The notes under the pieces were generated by a model, which saw nothing but the letters and a program-made list of their open reading frames with translations, was not told where the DNA came from and made no database searches. Positions 18,495 to 26,165 of a stretch of DNA of 64,000 bases are shown here, one piece after another. The position numbers were made by a program, and so were the translations under genes. Origin of the DNA: Marivita sp. S6314 (lineage in GTDB: Bacteria; Pseudomonadota; Alphaproteobacteria; Rhodobacterales; Rhodobacteraceae); contig NZ_JALKAO010000006.1 of assembly GCF_023015985.1 (NCBI RefSeq), positions 1 to 64,000 on the forward strand, written 5' to 3'. Position 1 is the first letter of the stretch. Each line of letters opens with the position of its first letter.

Positions 18495-19175
18495 TTAGCT
18501 GCCCAGCTTGTCGTCCAGGATTTCGCGGAAATCGTTGTAGCTCATGTTGGAATGCGTGGTGCCGTCAATCACGAAGGACGGAGTCGAACTGATCCCGTGT
18601 TCTTCGGCATTTGCCTGATACCATTCGATCAGGGACCGCGCCTTGTCGCCGTCGCTCAGGCAGGCTTCCAACTGTTCGTTTTCCAGCCCCGCAATCCGGC
18701 CGATCTTGCGAAGCTCATCGGCGATGGCGGCCTCTGATCCCGCCCGTGTCCAGCTGCTTTGCTGGTCATAGATCATGTCTGTCACGCCAAAGAACCGCTC
18801 TTCCCCGCCGCAACGTGCGATCATCGATCCCCAAAGGCCGTACCGGTCAAAATAGACTTCGCGGTAGATGAACTTGACCTTGCCGGTGTCGATGTAATCC
18901 GCCTTCAGATCCTTGAACACACCGCTGTGAAAAGTTGCACAATGCGGGCAGGTAAAAGAGGCGTATTCGATCACCTCGACCGGCGCATCGGCGGACCCAA
19001 GTACCATTTCCTGAATCTCGACCTTTTCGCCCGTGCTTTCCTGCGCATTCGCGGCCCCAGGAAGCAAGATGTCCTGACCCGCAACCGTGGTTGTGCTGGT
19101 GGGCTGTGTGAACCACCATCCGGCACCGCTGGCCAACGCCAGGGCAAGAAAAATGGTCATCAAACGTTGCTTCAT
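18495..19175 (-). CDS. Periplasmic DsbA-family thiol:disulfide protein
   Basis: A 226-residue thioredoxin-fold protein. An N-terminal hydrophobic segment (about 5-21) acts as a signal or membrane anchor. The active site is C76-P-H-C79 within YASFTCPHCATFH, and the cis-proline loop is SSTPSFVIDG near 196. The fold and CPHC motif fit the DsbA/thioredoxin_4 group of periplasmic oxidases (for example the anchored DsbA-like proteins of Rhodobacterales). No DsbB is adjacent. A 32-base gap separates it from the upstream DUF721 gene on the same strand, so they may be co-transcribed. A strong terminator follows. Confidence 0.92.
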   Translation of the reverse strand: MKQRLMTIFLALALASGAGWWFTQPTSTTTVAGQDILLPGAANAQESTGEKVEIQEMVLGSADAPVEVIEYASFTCPHCATFHSGVFKDLKADYIDTGKVKFIYREVYFDRYGLWGSMIARCGGEERFFGVTDMIYDQQSSWTRAGSEAAIADELRKIGRIAGLENEQLEACLSDGDKARSLIEWYQANAEEHGISSTPSFVIDGTTHSNMSYNDFREILDDKLGS

Positions 19176-19207
19176 CGAGAAACCCTCTGTCTAGGTTGCT
19201 ATCGGAC

Positions 19208-19720
19208 CTACGTCCTGTGTTGTGTTTTGGAATAGACGTTGCTGGCCAAACGTTCGAGGGCCGATCGCAAGTCTCCGTCCTTTACGTCGCGCGCGGCGGT
19301 CTTTGCCTCTGGCAGGATCGGGGGCGGCGTGTCCGTTGCTGCGGCGGGCGCGCGGTGGTCGAAATGCGCTTGCCCTTCGGAAAACCCGGTGCTGGCGGTC
19401 TGGGTGATCCGGATCTTCGAAATCGCGTTGTAGCCGTAGACCGCGTTCACCTTTTCGCGCAGTTTTTCTTTTTGCATCTCAAGCATCGGGGCCTGTGCGC
19501 CGGTGGTCAGAAGCGTCAGCGTTGCGCCCAATCCACCCCGCCCGTAGCGGACCTCGACCGGGCGGCTGACACCGGCAATGTCAGACCCCGCAATTTCGGC
19601 CCAATGGGTCAACAGGCGGGACTGGGCAAACCCACGGCTTTCGGACGTCTTGCGGATCTGCGTCTGCAAGAGGCTCGATGTGCGTTTGAAGCCTTTTGTC
19701 TGACCGGTGCGCGGCGGCAT
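19208..19720 (-). CDS. DUF721/DciA-like protein
   Basis: A 170-residue basic protein with the DUF721 core: LLTHWAEIAGSDIAG near 40-54, GATLTLLTTGAQAPMLEMQ, and KVNAVYGYNAISKIRI. DciA proteins of this family load the replicative helicase DnaB in bacteria lacking DnaC. Whether this particular member is the loader is not certain, because DUF721 is broad. The start at 19720 (MPPRTGQTKGFKRT) has AAGGGA about eight bases upstream. A further in-frame start 20 codons earlier adds a non-conserved leader. It is divergent from mutY, with 83 bases between starts. Confidence 0.83.
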   Translation of the reverse strand: MPPRTGQTKGFKRTSSLLQTQIRKTSESRGFAQSRLLTHWAEIAGSDIAGVSRPVEVRYGRGGLGATLTLLTTGAQAPMLEMQKEKLREKVNAVYGYNAISKIRITQTASTGFSEGQAHFDHRAPAAATDTPPPILPEAKTAARDVKDGDLRSALERLASNVYSKTQHRT

Positions 19721-19803
19721 GGCTTGAATCCCTTTTCCAAAAGCTATTCTACTGGTCAGACCGTCCAGCAACCAGCCCACAAATGAGACCCGAGATCAAA
19801 GGA

Positions 19804-20859
19804 ATGTCAGACCTGCGTGAGCAGCCCGATCCCCGTGCCCTTCTTGAGTGGTATGATCGACACGCCCGCGACATGCCGTGGCGGGTGGGTCCCGTGCAAA
19901 AGCAACAGGGTGTGCGACCGGATCCCTATCGGGTGTGGATGTCGGAAATCATGCTTCAGCAAACCACGGTTGCGGCGGTCAAAAGCTATTTCGACGCCTT
20001 CACTTCCCGGTGGCCCACGGTCAGCGATCTTGCCCAGGCCGATGATGCCGATGTGATGGCCGCCTGGGCTGGTCTGGGCTATTACGCGCGGGCCCGGAAC
20101 CTGTTGAAATGCGCCCGTGTGGTGCATCAGGACTATGACGGTGTGTTTCCCGACACATATGATGGCCTGATTGCTCTACCCGGGATTGGCCCTTACACCG
20201 CTGCGGCCATTTCCTCGATTGCCTTTGATCTTCCGGAAACGGTTCTGGACGGCAATGTCGAACGCGTGATGGCGCGGGTGTATGATGAACATACCCCCCT
20301 GCCTGCCGCAAAGCCGATCCTGATGCGCTATGCCTCGGCCCTGACGCCGGACACGCGCCCGGGATGTTACGCGCAGGCGGTGATGGATTTGGGGGCGACG
20401 ATCTGCACCCCGCGCAATCCCGCTTGCGGGTTGTGCCCGTGGCGCACATCCTGTGCCGCCTGGGCGGCGGGCACGGCGAAAGACCTGCCCAAGAAGTCAC
20501 CCAAGAAGCGCAAACCAACGCGGCTGGGCATTGCGTATATCGCGCGGCGGATCGACGGTGCGGTATTGTTGGAGCAACGGCCCGAAACCGGTTTATTGGG
20601 CGGGATGCTGGGCTGGCCCGGAAGCGACTGGACCGACGCACCAGAGGATGCCCCGCCAATCAAGGCCGAATGGCAGACCCTGCCCGCCGAGGCGCGCCAC
20701 ACATTCACTCATTTCCATTTGAAGCTGACAGTCAAAACGGCCCTGGTTCCGATGGATCGCACGCCGCTGCGGGGGCATTTTGTCGACGCCGATGTGTTTG
20801 ATCCCAACGACCTGCCGACCGTGATGCGCAAAGCCTACGCTTTGACCCGGACGCAGTGA
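19804..20859 (+). CDS. mutY: A/G-specific adenine DNA glycosylase
   Basis: A 351-residue base-excision enzyme that removes adenine mispaired with 8-oxoguanine. Catalytic Glu lies in MSEIMLQQTTV. The helix-hairpin-helix is LPGIGPYTAAAISSIAF and the catalytic Asp is in VLDGNVERV. The [4Fe-4S] ligands C-x6-C-x2-C-x5-C are in CTPRNPACGLCPWRTSC. The C-terminal ~110 residues form the NUDIX-like 8-oxoG-sensing domain. Earlier in-frame starts at 19696 and 19783 are possible, but MSDLREQPDP is the family-like N-terminus. Confidence 0.95.
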   Translation: MSDLREQPDPRALLEWYDRHARDMPWRVGPVQKQQGVRPDPYRVWMSEIMLQQTTVAAVKSYFDAFTSRWPTVSDLAQADDADVMAAWAGLGYYARARNLLKCARVVHQDYDGVFPDTYDGLIALPGIGPYTAAAISSIAFDLPETVLDGNVERVMARVYDEHTPLPAAKPILMRYASALTPDTRPGCYAQAVMDLGATICTPRNPACGLCPWRTSCAAWAAGTAKDLPKKSPKKRKPTRLGIAYIARRIDGAVLLEQRPETGLLGGMLGWPGSDWTDAPEDAPPIKAEWQTLPAEARHTFTHFHLKLTVKTALVPMDRTPLRGHFVDADVFDPNDLPTVMRKAYALTRTQ

Positions 20860-20886
20860 CATCTTGCCAGGATCGCAACGTCAATC

Positions 20887-20916
20887 TTGGTGAACCCGGC
20901 TTTGGTTTGGTAGACT
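20887..20916 (+). promoter_or_regulatory. Possible sigma70-like promoter of alkB
   Basis: TTGGTG (20887-20892), an 18-base spacer and TAGACT (20911-20916) lie 31 bases before the alkB ATG. AAGGGAA serves as ribosome site. The hexamers are imperfect, so this is only a candidate. Confidence 0.35.
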
Positions 20917-20946
20917 GAGTTCGCATTTGAAAGGGAACAGCCATCA

Positions 20947-22077
20947 ATGACGGATAGCACTCTGCCTCCGGTCCCTGCGCGCCTTCCGCTGCGCGCGGCC
21001 CTGCCGTTCTGGCTGTCCCTGACCCTGATTCCACTTGTGCTGCTGAGTGCGATGGTCGGCGGGGTGTTTGTTATTCTTCCGATCCTCGCTGCTTGGGGTG
21101 TTTTCGCCACTCTGGATGCGGCCCTTGGATTGAACACGGACGGGCTGGACCCGCAGACGCAGGACAGCGCGTTGTTCTGGCACCGGCTGATCACGCTCAT
21201 CTGGCCACCGCTTCAGTTCCTGATGGTGTTTGGCCTTGTGTGGTACATTCCCAGAACCGACCATCTGGGCCCGCTTGAAGTTTACATGGTGGCCGTGGGC
21301 ATTGGTGTTCTGTCGGGCAGTGTCGGGATCGTGTACGCGCACGAACTGATGCATCAGAAAAACAAGCTGGAACGGTGGTTGGGCGATCTGCTGATGACGA
21401 TGGCGCTTTACGGGCATTTCCGGTCAGAGCACCTGTTGGTGCACCACCGCCACGTCGGGACGCCGCGCGATCCGGTCACGGCGCGGTACAACGAGAGTTT
21501 CTGGCGCTTTTATCCGCGCGTGCTCAAGGGGTGCCTGCGGTCTTCGTTCAAAGCCGAAGCCGAGATGCTTGCCCGCAAAGGCCTGCCTTGGTGGCATTAC
21601 AGCAATCCGTTCTGGCGATACGCGACGTTGCAAGTTTTGTTTGTCGCGCTCGCTTTTGTGCTTGGCGGTTGGCTCGGGATCGTCATTTTTGTGGTTCAGG
21701 CCGCGACCGCGATTTTCCAACTGGAGGTCGTGAATTACGTGGAGCATTACGGTTTGACCCGGAAGTTCCTTGGCGATGGCAAATATGAACATGTCAAACC
21801 CAGGCACAGCTGGAACGCCTCGCACAAAGCGTCAAACTGGTTCCTGATCAATCTACAGCGCCACTCCGACCATCACTTCAAACCCGACCGTCGGTTCCCC
21901 TTGTTGCAAGCCTATGACGAGGAGGAAGCCCCCCAATTGCCCTATGGGTATCCTGTGATGACCTTCTTTGCGTTGTTCCCCAGAAAGTGGCGCGCCATGA
22001 TGAACCCGCGGGTGCACGCGTGGCGGCAAAAGCATTATCCCGAAATCGAGGATTGGGCGCGTTACAACCGGATGTGA
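20947..22077 (+). CDS. alkB: Alkane 1-monooxygenase (AlkB-type, membrane di-iron)
   Basis: A 376-residue integral membrane hydroxylase that converts alkanes to 1-alkanols at a di-iron site using electrons from rubredoxin. The histidine motifs are all present: H132-ELM-H136, EHLLVHHRHVGTPRD at 161-175, NYVEHYGLTR near 264, and LQRHSDHHFKP near 308. Several hydrophobic helices precede the motifs. No rubredoxin gene is adjacent. A ferredoxin/rubredoxin-reductase-like flavoprotein lies 0.7 kb downstream, behind an opposite-strand peroxiredoxin. A fatty-acid omega-hydroxylase role is also possible for this family. Confidence 0.93.
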   Translation: MTDSTLPPVPARLPLRAALPFWLSLTLIPLVLLSAMVGGVFVILPILAAWGVFATLDAALGLNTDGLDPQTQDSALFWHRLITLIWPPLQFLMVFGLVWYIPRTDHLGPLEVYMVAVGIGVLSGSVGIVYAHELMHQKNKLERWLGDLLMTMALYGHFRSEHLLVHHRHVGTPRDPVTARYNESFWRFYPRVLKGCLRSSFKAEAEMLARKGLPWWHYSNPFWRYATLQVLFVALAFVLGGWLGIVIFVVQAATAIFQLEVVNYVEHYGLTRKFLGDGKYEHVKPRHSWNASHKASNWFLINLQRHSDHHFKPDRRFPLLQAYDEEEAPQLPYGYPVMTFFALFPRKWRAMMNPRVHAWRQKHYPEIEDWARYNRM

Positions 22078-22155
22078 GCACGGGTGAACCGAAACGTATG
22101 TTCAAGGGGAGGCGATTGCTCCTAACTCATATGCTCATCAAAATTTACTGGGCGA

Positions 22156-22187
22156 GTCAAAGAAACTTCGTACGAAGTTTCTTTGAC
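22156..22187. terminator. Perfect 32-nt palindrome downstream of alkB
   Basis: Arms GTCAAAGAAACTTCGT and the exact complement meet at a TTCGTACGAA centre. The element lies between the convergent alkB and peroxiredoxin genes. It is a likely bidirectional terminator. The rest of 22078-22232 holds nothing I recognise. Confidence 0.6.
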
Positions 22188-22232
22188 CTTCCCTAATATT
22201 TTCTTGCTACGCCTGAATTGGCGGCACTTGTC

Positions 22233-22721
22233 CTAAAGTTCGGCAAGCAGTGCTTCACCGCCAGAAACTTCACACACGCCCGGGCTGTCCTCGACATGCA
22301 GCTTGGTCACCTTGCCGTCTTCCACCAGCATCGCATAGCGCTTGGACCGCGCAATCAACCCGGCTGGCGGGGCGTCAAAATCCATCCCGATGGCCTTGGT
22401 AAATGCGCTTTCCGCGTCCCCCAGCATCGTGATGCCGGCTGCGGTCGCCCCTGTCGCTTCGCCCCAGGCCTGCATCACAAAAGGATCATTCACGGACACG
22501 CAGATAATTTCGTCGACGCCTTTCGCATCGAACTGATCCTTCGTCCTGATAAAGCTTGGCACATGTGCGGAATGGCAGGTCGGCGTGAAGGCGCCCGGAA
22601 CCGCGAAAACGACAACTTTCTTGCCCTGGATGTGATCGACAAGCGAAACCGCTTCGGGGCCGTCGCCGCCCATCTTGACCAGTTCAGCGGCTGGAAGAGT
22701 ATCGCCCGGTGCAATCGTCAT
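22233..22721 (-). CDS. Peroxiredoxin (Prx5 type)
   Basis: A 162-residue thiol peroxidase. The peroxidatic cysteine is C49 in VPGAFTPTCHSAHVPSF. C150 in SPGVCEVSG sits where atypical two-cysteine Prx5 enzymes carry the resolving cysteine, so an intramolecular disulfide is plausible. The C-terminal glutaredoxin fusion of some homologues is absent. It stands alone between alkB and the flavoprotein. Peroxide detoxification beside a di-iron oxygenase would make sense but is only suggested by position. Confidence 0.93.
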   Translation of the reverse strand: MTIAPGDTLPAAELVKMGGDGPEAVSLVDHIQGKKVVVFAVPGAFTPTCHSAHVPSFIRTKDQFDAKGVDEIICVSVNDPFVMQAWGEATGATAAGITMLGDAESAFTKAIGMDFDAPPAGLIARSKRYAMLVEDGKVTKLHVEDSPGVCEVSGGEALLAEL

Positions 22722-22814
22722 GGTGTGTCCTCGCTCAAGAATTGCAATTCAGATACCCTGTCATATAGGGTCGCGCCGGACGAGACCAATGGAAGTTGGG
22801 GAAAAGGAGCGCGG

Positions 22815-24023
22815 ATGAGCCACGTAATTGTTATCGGGGCCGGTCAGGCCGGAGCATCGGTTGTTGCCCGGTTGCGCAGCAAGGGATTTGACGGCGACAT
22901 CACCCTGATCGGCGAAGAGCCTGTGCCCCCTTACCAGCGCCCACCGCTGTCGAAAGCCTATCTCCTGGGGGAAATGGAACGCGACCGTCTCTACCTGAGA
23001 CCTGAGAGTTTCTACGACGAACAGAACGTCACCCTGGCCCTTGGCGCACCGGTCACGGATATCGACACGTCCGGGCAAACCGTGTCCGTCGGGGATCAGC
23101 AGCTGCACTACGACCACCTGGTTCTGACCACCGGGTCACGCCCCCGTCGCCTGCCCGACGCCATCGGCGGTAACCTGACCGGCGTGCTGCTTGTGCGTGG
23201 CTTGGCAGATGTGGATCAGATGGCCCCCCGGTTCGTAGACGGCGCGCGCGTGCTCATCGTTGGGGGTGGGTATATCGGTCTTGAGGCTGCCGCTGTTGCC
23301 GCAAAGCGCGGGTTGCAGGTCACGTTGGTGGAGATGGCCGACCGCATTCTGCAGCGTGTCGCGTCACCGGAAACGTCTGCGTTTTTCCGCACCTTGCACA
23401 AGGATCACGGTGTCGATCTGCGGGAAGGGGTCGGCTTGGATCACCTGACCGGAGAGGCGGGTGCGGTCTCGGGGGCTGTGTTGTCAGATGGCAGCAAGAT
23501 CGATGTCGATTTTGTCCTTGTCGGTGTGGGCATCGCGCCAGACACGGATCTTGCCGAAGCGGCCGGGCTTACGCTTGACAATGGCATCGCGACCAATGCG
23601 TTCGGACAAACCTCGGACCCCAAGATCTGGGCGGCCGGTGATTGTGCGTCCTTTCCGTTGAATGGTCAGCAGATGCGTCTTGAATGTGTGGGAAACGCGA
23701 TTGATCAGGCCGAGTGCGTGGCCGACAACATCCTTGGCACCGAAACGCCCTATGTTCCCAAACCCTGGTTCTGGTCGGATCAATACGACGTCAAGCTGCA
23801 GATCGCGGGGCTGAACACCGGCTACGACACGGTGATCGTTCGCGCGAGCGATAGCGCGGTGTCGCATTGGTATTATTCAGGGGACACGCTTCTGGCGATT
23901 GACGCGATGAATGATCCCCGCGCGTATATGGTTGGCAAACGGTTGATCGAAGCGGGCAAGTCACCCGACCCGGCCGTGGTGGGTGATCCGGAAACCGATC
24001 TCAAGGCGTTGTTGAAAGCGTGA
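22815..24023 (+). CDS. NAD(P)H:ferredoxin/rubredoxin reductase-like flavoprotein
   Basis: A 402-residue FAD enzyme of the putidaredoxin/rhodocoxin reductase group. The FAD dinucleotide fold is IVIGAGQAGASVVARLR at 5-21. The NAD(P) fold is VLIVGGGYIGLEAAAVAA near 149, and the second FAD motif is IWAAGDCASF near 276. It normally passes electrons from NADH to a [2Fe-2S] ferredoxin or rubredoxin. Candidate oxygenase partner: the alkB product 0.7 kb upstream, though no electron carrier is encoded here. An in-frame extension upstream overlaps the peroxiredoxin gene and is rejected. AGGAG lies before the ATG at 22815. Its stop overlaps rsmD (GTGA). Confidence 0.9.
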   Translation: MSHVIVIGAGQAGASVVARLRSKGFDGDITLIGEEPVPPYQRPPLSKAYLLGEMERDRLYLRPESFYDEQNVTLALGAPVTDIDTSGQTVSVGDQQLHYDHLVLTTGSRPRRLPDAIGGNLTGVLLVRGLADVDQMAPRFVDGARVLIVGGGYIGLEAAAVAAKRGLQVTLVEMADRILQRVASPETSAFFRTLHKDHGVDLREGVGLDHLTGEAGAVSGAVLSDGSKIDVDFVLVGVGIAPDTDLAEAAGLTLDNGIATNAFGQTSDPKIWAAGDCASFPLNGQQMRLECVGNAIDQAECVADNILGTETPYVPKPWFWSDQYDVKLQIAGLNTGYDTVIVRASDSAVSHWYYSGDTLLAIDAMNDPRAYMVGKRLIEAGKSPDPAVVGDPETDLKALLKA

Positions 24024-24592
24024 GGATCATCGCCGGGACGTGGCGCGGCCGTACGCTGGCCAGCGTCGGCAAGGGCGATCCGGGGGCGCATCTACGGCCA
24101 ACAACGGACCGGGTGCGCGAAAGCCTGTTCAACATGCTGGGCGGCGGCCGGTTTGGCGATCCGTTCACGGAGGCCCATGTGCTTGACCTTTTTGCAGGCA
24201 CGGGCGCTTTGGGACTTGAAGCGCTGTCGCGCGGGGCGCAATCGGCTGTGTTTGTCGATGACGGTCGCAAAGCGCTGTCGCTGATCAAGGCCAATCTGAA
24301 GACGCTGGACGCCGAGAACGCCCGCGTGATCAGCCGCTCCGCCACACGTCTGCCCGTCTGTGATGGACCAGCTGCCACATTGGTGTTTCTTGATCCGCCC
24401 TATGGCAAGGAACTTGGCCAGGCCGCGCTTGCCTCTGCCGTGGCAGGCGGATGGATTGCGACAGGCGCGTTGATCGTGTGGGAAGAAAGCACGCCGCAAC
24501 TGGCACCGGTCGGGTTTGCGAAACTTGACACACGGCGGTACGGCGACACCCACGTGACGCTGTTGCGTTTTGGTGAAACGGACGCACCGTGA
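24020..24592 (+). CDS. rsmD: 16S rRNA (guanine966-N2)-methyltransferase
   Basis: A 190-residue SAM-dependent methyltransferase of the small-subunit rRNA. It has the RsmD N-terminus RIIAGTWRGRTL, the RPTTDRVRESLFNML substrate segment, the SAM motif VLDLFAGTGALGLEALSRG near 54-72 and the catalytic tetrapeptide DPPY in VFLDPPYGKE. It starts with GTG, overlapping the flavoprotein stop by four bases, so the two are translationally coupled despite unrelated roles. Confidence 0.95.
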   Translation: MRIIAGTWRGRTLASVGKGDPGAHLRPTTDRVRESLFNMLGGGRFGDPFTEAHVLDLFAGTGALGLEALSRGAQSAVFVDDGRKALSLIKANLKTLDAENARVISRSATRLPVCDGPAATLVFLDPPYGKELGQAALASAVAGGWIATGALIVWEESTPQLAPVGFAKLDTRRYGDTHVTLLRFGETDAP

Positions 24593-24806
24593 TAAACGAA
24601 TAACATGGGTACCCTCGCCGCCACAGCCGACGATCTGCGCGCCTGCGAAGATCGTGCAAAAGACACCACAAGACCGCCAGCCAAGGGCGGGCCAGTTCTG
24701 ATCGCGGATTGCGTGACGCCCGTGTCGGGGGAAACACTGCTGTCCCTGTTCTGGAAACGTTGGGATGCGCAGTCCTGACACTGCGCCGGGATATTTACAT
24801 CGACGC

Positions 24807-24854
24807 AAAAAAGGCGAGGCATCGCTGCCTCGCCCTCAGACCGTCACGGTCTGC
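24807..24854 (-). terminator. Rho-independent terminator with a second hairpin, after the TRAP gene
   Basis: On the minus strand GGCGAGGC-loop-GCCTCGCC (24813-24834) is followed by six T. This is a textbook intrinsic terminator. A second stem CAGACCGT/ACGGTCTG (24838-24854) lies between it and the stop codon at 24860. The remaining 24593-24806 holds nothing convincing. Confidence 0.85.
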
Positions 24855-24859
24855 GGTGA

Positions 24860-25909
24860 TCAACCGTCTGCGGGCACCGTTTCAGAACGCGTTCCCGCAA
24901 CGGCGGTCTTCGCATCCTCGACAAGCTGCGCCGCGTTCAGCCCCCGGGCCGTCATCTCTTGAATCCAGTCCCGGGTGACCTCTTCGCCCAGCGCCACAAT
25001 CCGGGCTGTTTCGGCATCGCTGAGAGTTGCAATCTCGTTTCCGGCCTCTTCCATCAGCGCGCGACCTACGACATCCCCGGTATCATGGGCACGTCCGGCC
25101 ATGGCGGATGTTTCAAGACCGGAGTTCGCATCAATGACCGCTTTGAGATCGTCCGGCAGCGCATTGTAGCTGTCCTTGTTCATCGCCCAGATGAAATAAA
25201 GGTTATAGAGCGACATATCCCCCGCCACGTCGGTATGGCTGTCGGTCAGCTCATCCAGCTTCAGCGATGGGGCCATTTCCCAAGTGATCACACCCCCGTC
25301 GACCACGCCTTTGCTCAGCGCTTCGGGAAACTGGGGAACCGGCAAACCAATGGGTTCGGCCCCAAGCTTGTCGAGCAAAAGCGTCGCAGCGCGCGACGGG
25401 CCGCGCAGTTTCAGACCGGCAAACGCGCTCAGATCCTCGATGGCATCGCCTGTCTTGTGAATGATCCCGGGCCCGTGCATGTGCGCCGCGATCAGGTGAA
25501 CATCGGCGAAATCGTCCATCAGGTGGTGTTGCGTATACACCCACGCCGCCCGCGACGCCTCTTCCGCGCTTTTGGTGACCATGAAGGGCAATTCCAGCGC
25601 CTCGGCTTCGGGGAAACGACCCGGCGTATAGCCCGGGATCACCCATCCCCCATCAATGACACCATCCTTGATCAGATCGTATTGCGCCGTGGCTTTGCCA
25701 CCCAGTTGCATGAAGGGATAGATCTCGATCTTGATGCGGCCGTTGGACTCCGCCACTACCTTCTCGACCCATGGATCGAGGAAGTATTTCGGGTTCGCGG
25801 AATTCGGCGACACGAAATGTTGGAATCGCAAGGTCACGTCCTGTGCGATCCCGGTGGTTGCGGTGAGGCCAAGCATGGCGGTTACAGCGGCGGTCTTGAG
25901 AAACGTCAT
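24860..25909 (-). CDS. TRAP transporter substrate-binding protein (DctP family), orphan
   Basis: A 349-residue periplasmic solute receptor. A Sec signal peptide (MTFLKTAAVTAMLGLTATT, cut before or after QDV) precedes the DctP fold. Fold landmarks are LRFQHFVSPNSANPKYFLDP, QLGGKATAQYDLIKDGVIDG and LRGPSRAATLLLDKLGAEP. TRAP systems import organic acids using DctQ and DctM membrane subunits, but neither is nearby, so this receptor must use a remote permease or serve another purpose. Start at 25909 rather than 38 codons earlier: AGGAGG lies nine bases upstream and the signal peptide begins there. Ligand unknown. Confidence 0.92.
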   Translation of the reverse strand: MTFLKTAAVTAMLGLTATTGIAQDVTLRFQHFVSPNSANPKYFLDPWVEKVVAESNGRIKIEIYPFMQLGGKATAQYDLIKDGVIDGGWVIPGYTPGRFPEAEALELPFMVTKSAEEASRAAWVYTQHHLMDDFADVHLIAAHMHGPGIIHKTGDAIEDLSAFAGLKLRGPSRAATLLLDKLGAEPIGLPVPQFPEALSKGVVDGGVITWEMAPSLKLDELTDSHTDVAGDMSLYNLYFIWAMNKDSYNALPDDLKAVIDANSGLETSAMAGRAHDTGDVVGRALMEEAGNEIATLSDAETARIVALGEEVTRDWIQEMTARGLNAAQLVEDAKTAVAGTRSETVPADG

Positions 25910-26103
25910 ATCCCCGCGCCTCCTATCTGACTGTGTCAACGCGCTGCTGCAGTGCAGCACAGGCTCTATGTAGGAGGTCCGGACCCTTGTTGCAAACGAC
26001 TCGCAAGAGGCGCAGGATACCATTCCGCTCTATTCTGTTGAGAGCACACAGACATCCCGGATGACGGGGAATCAAAGCGTGGCTTTCCCCTGGGAAATCG
26101 CAA

Positions 26104-26133
26104 TTGCGATGCGGGCCCTGCATATGGTATTCA
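26104..26133 (+). promoter_or_regulatory. Possible promoter overlapping the ATTC-N8-GAAT site
   Basis: TTGCGA (26104-26109), an 18-base gap and TATTCA (26128-26133) could serve as -35 and -10. The -10 would be covered by the inverted repeat at 26129, as expected for repression. The hexamers are weak. Confidence 0.3.
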
Positions 26134-26144
26134 CAAATATGAAT
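26129..26144. promoter_or_regulatory. Operator-like ATTC-N8-GAAT (SqrR/BigR type)
   Basis: ATTCACAAATATGAAT matches the ATTC-N8-GAAT pattern I recall for the persulfide-responsive ArsR-family repressors SqrR and YgaV/BigR. It lies 21 bases before the MBL start codon, just ahead of its GGAGGAG ribosome site. No ArsR gene is in the window. Confidence 0.5.
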
Positions 26145-26165
26145 TTATCTTTGGGAGGAGACCCC

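Noticed and set aside
24605-24778. Small plus-strand frame of 57 codons after rsmD
   Set aside because: No ribosome site, no recognisable family and a low-information sequence between rsmD and a terminator. Could be real but not supportable.
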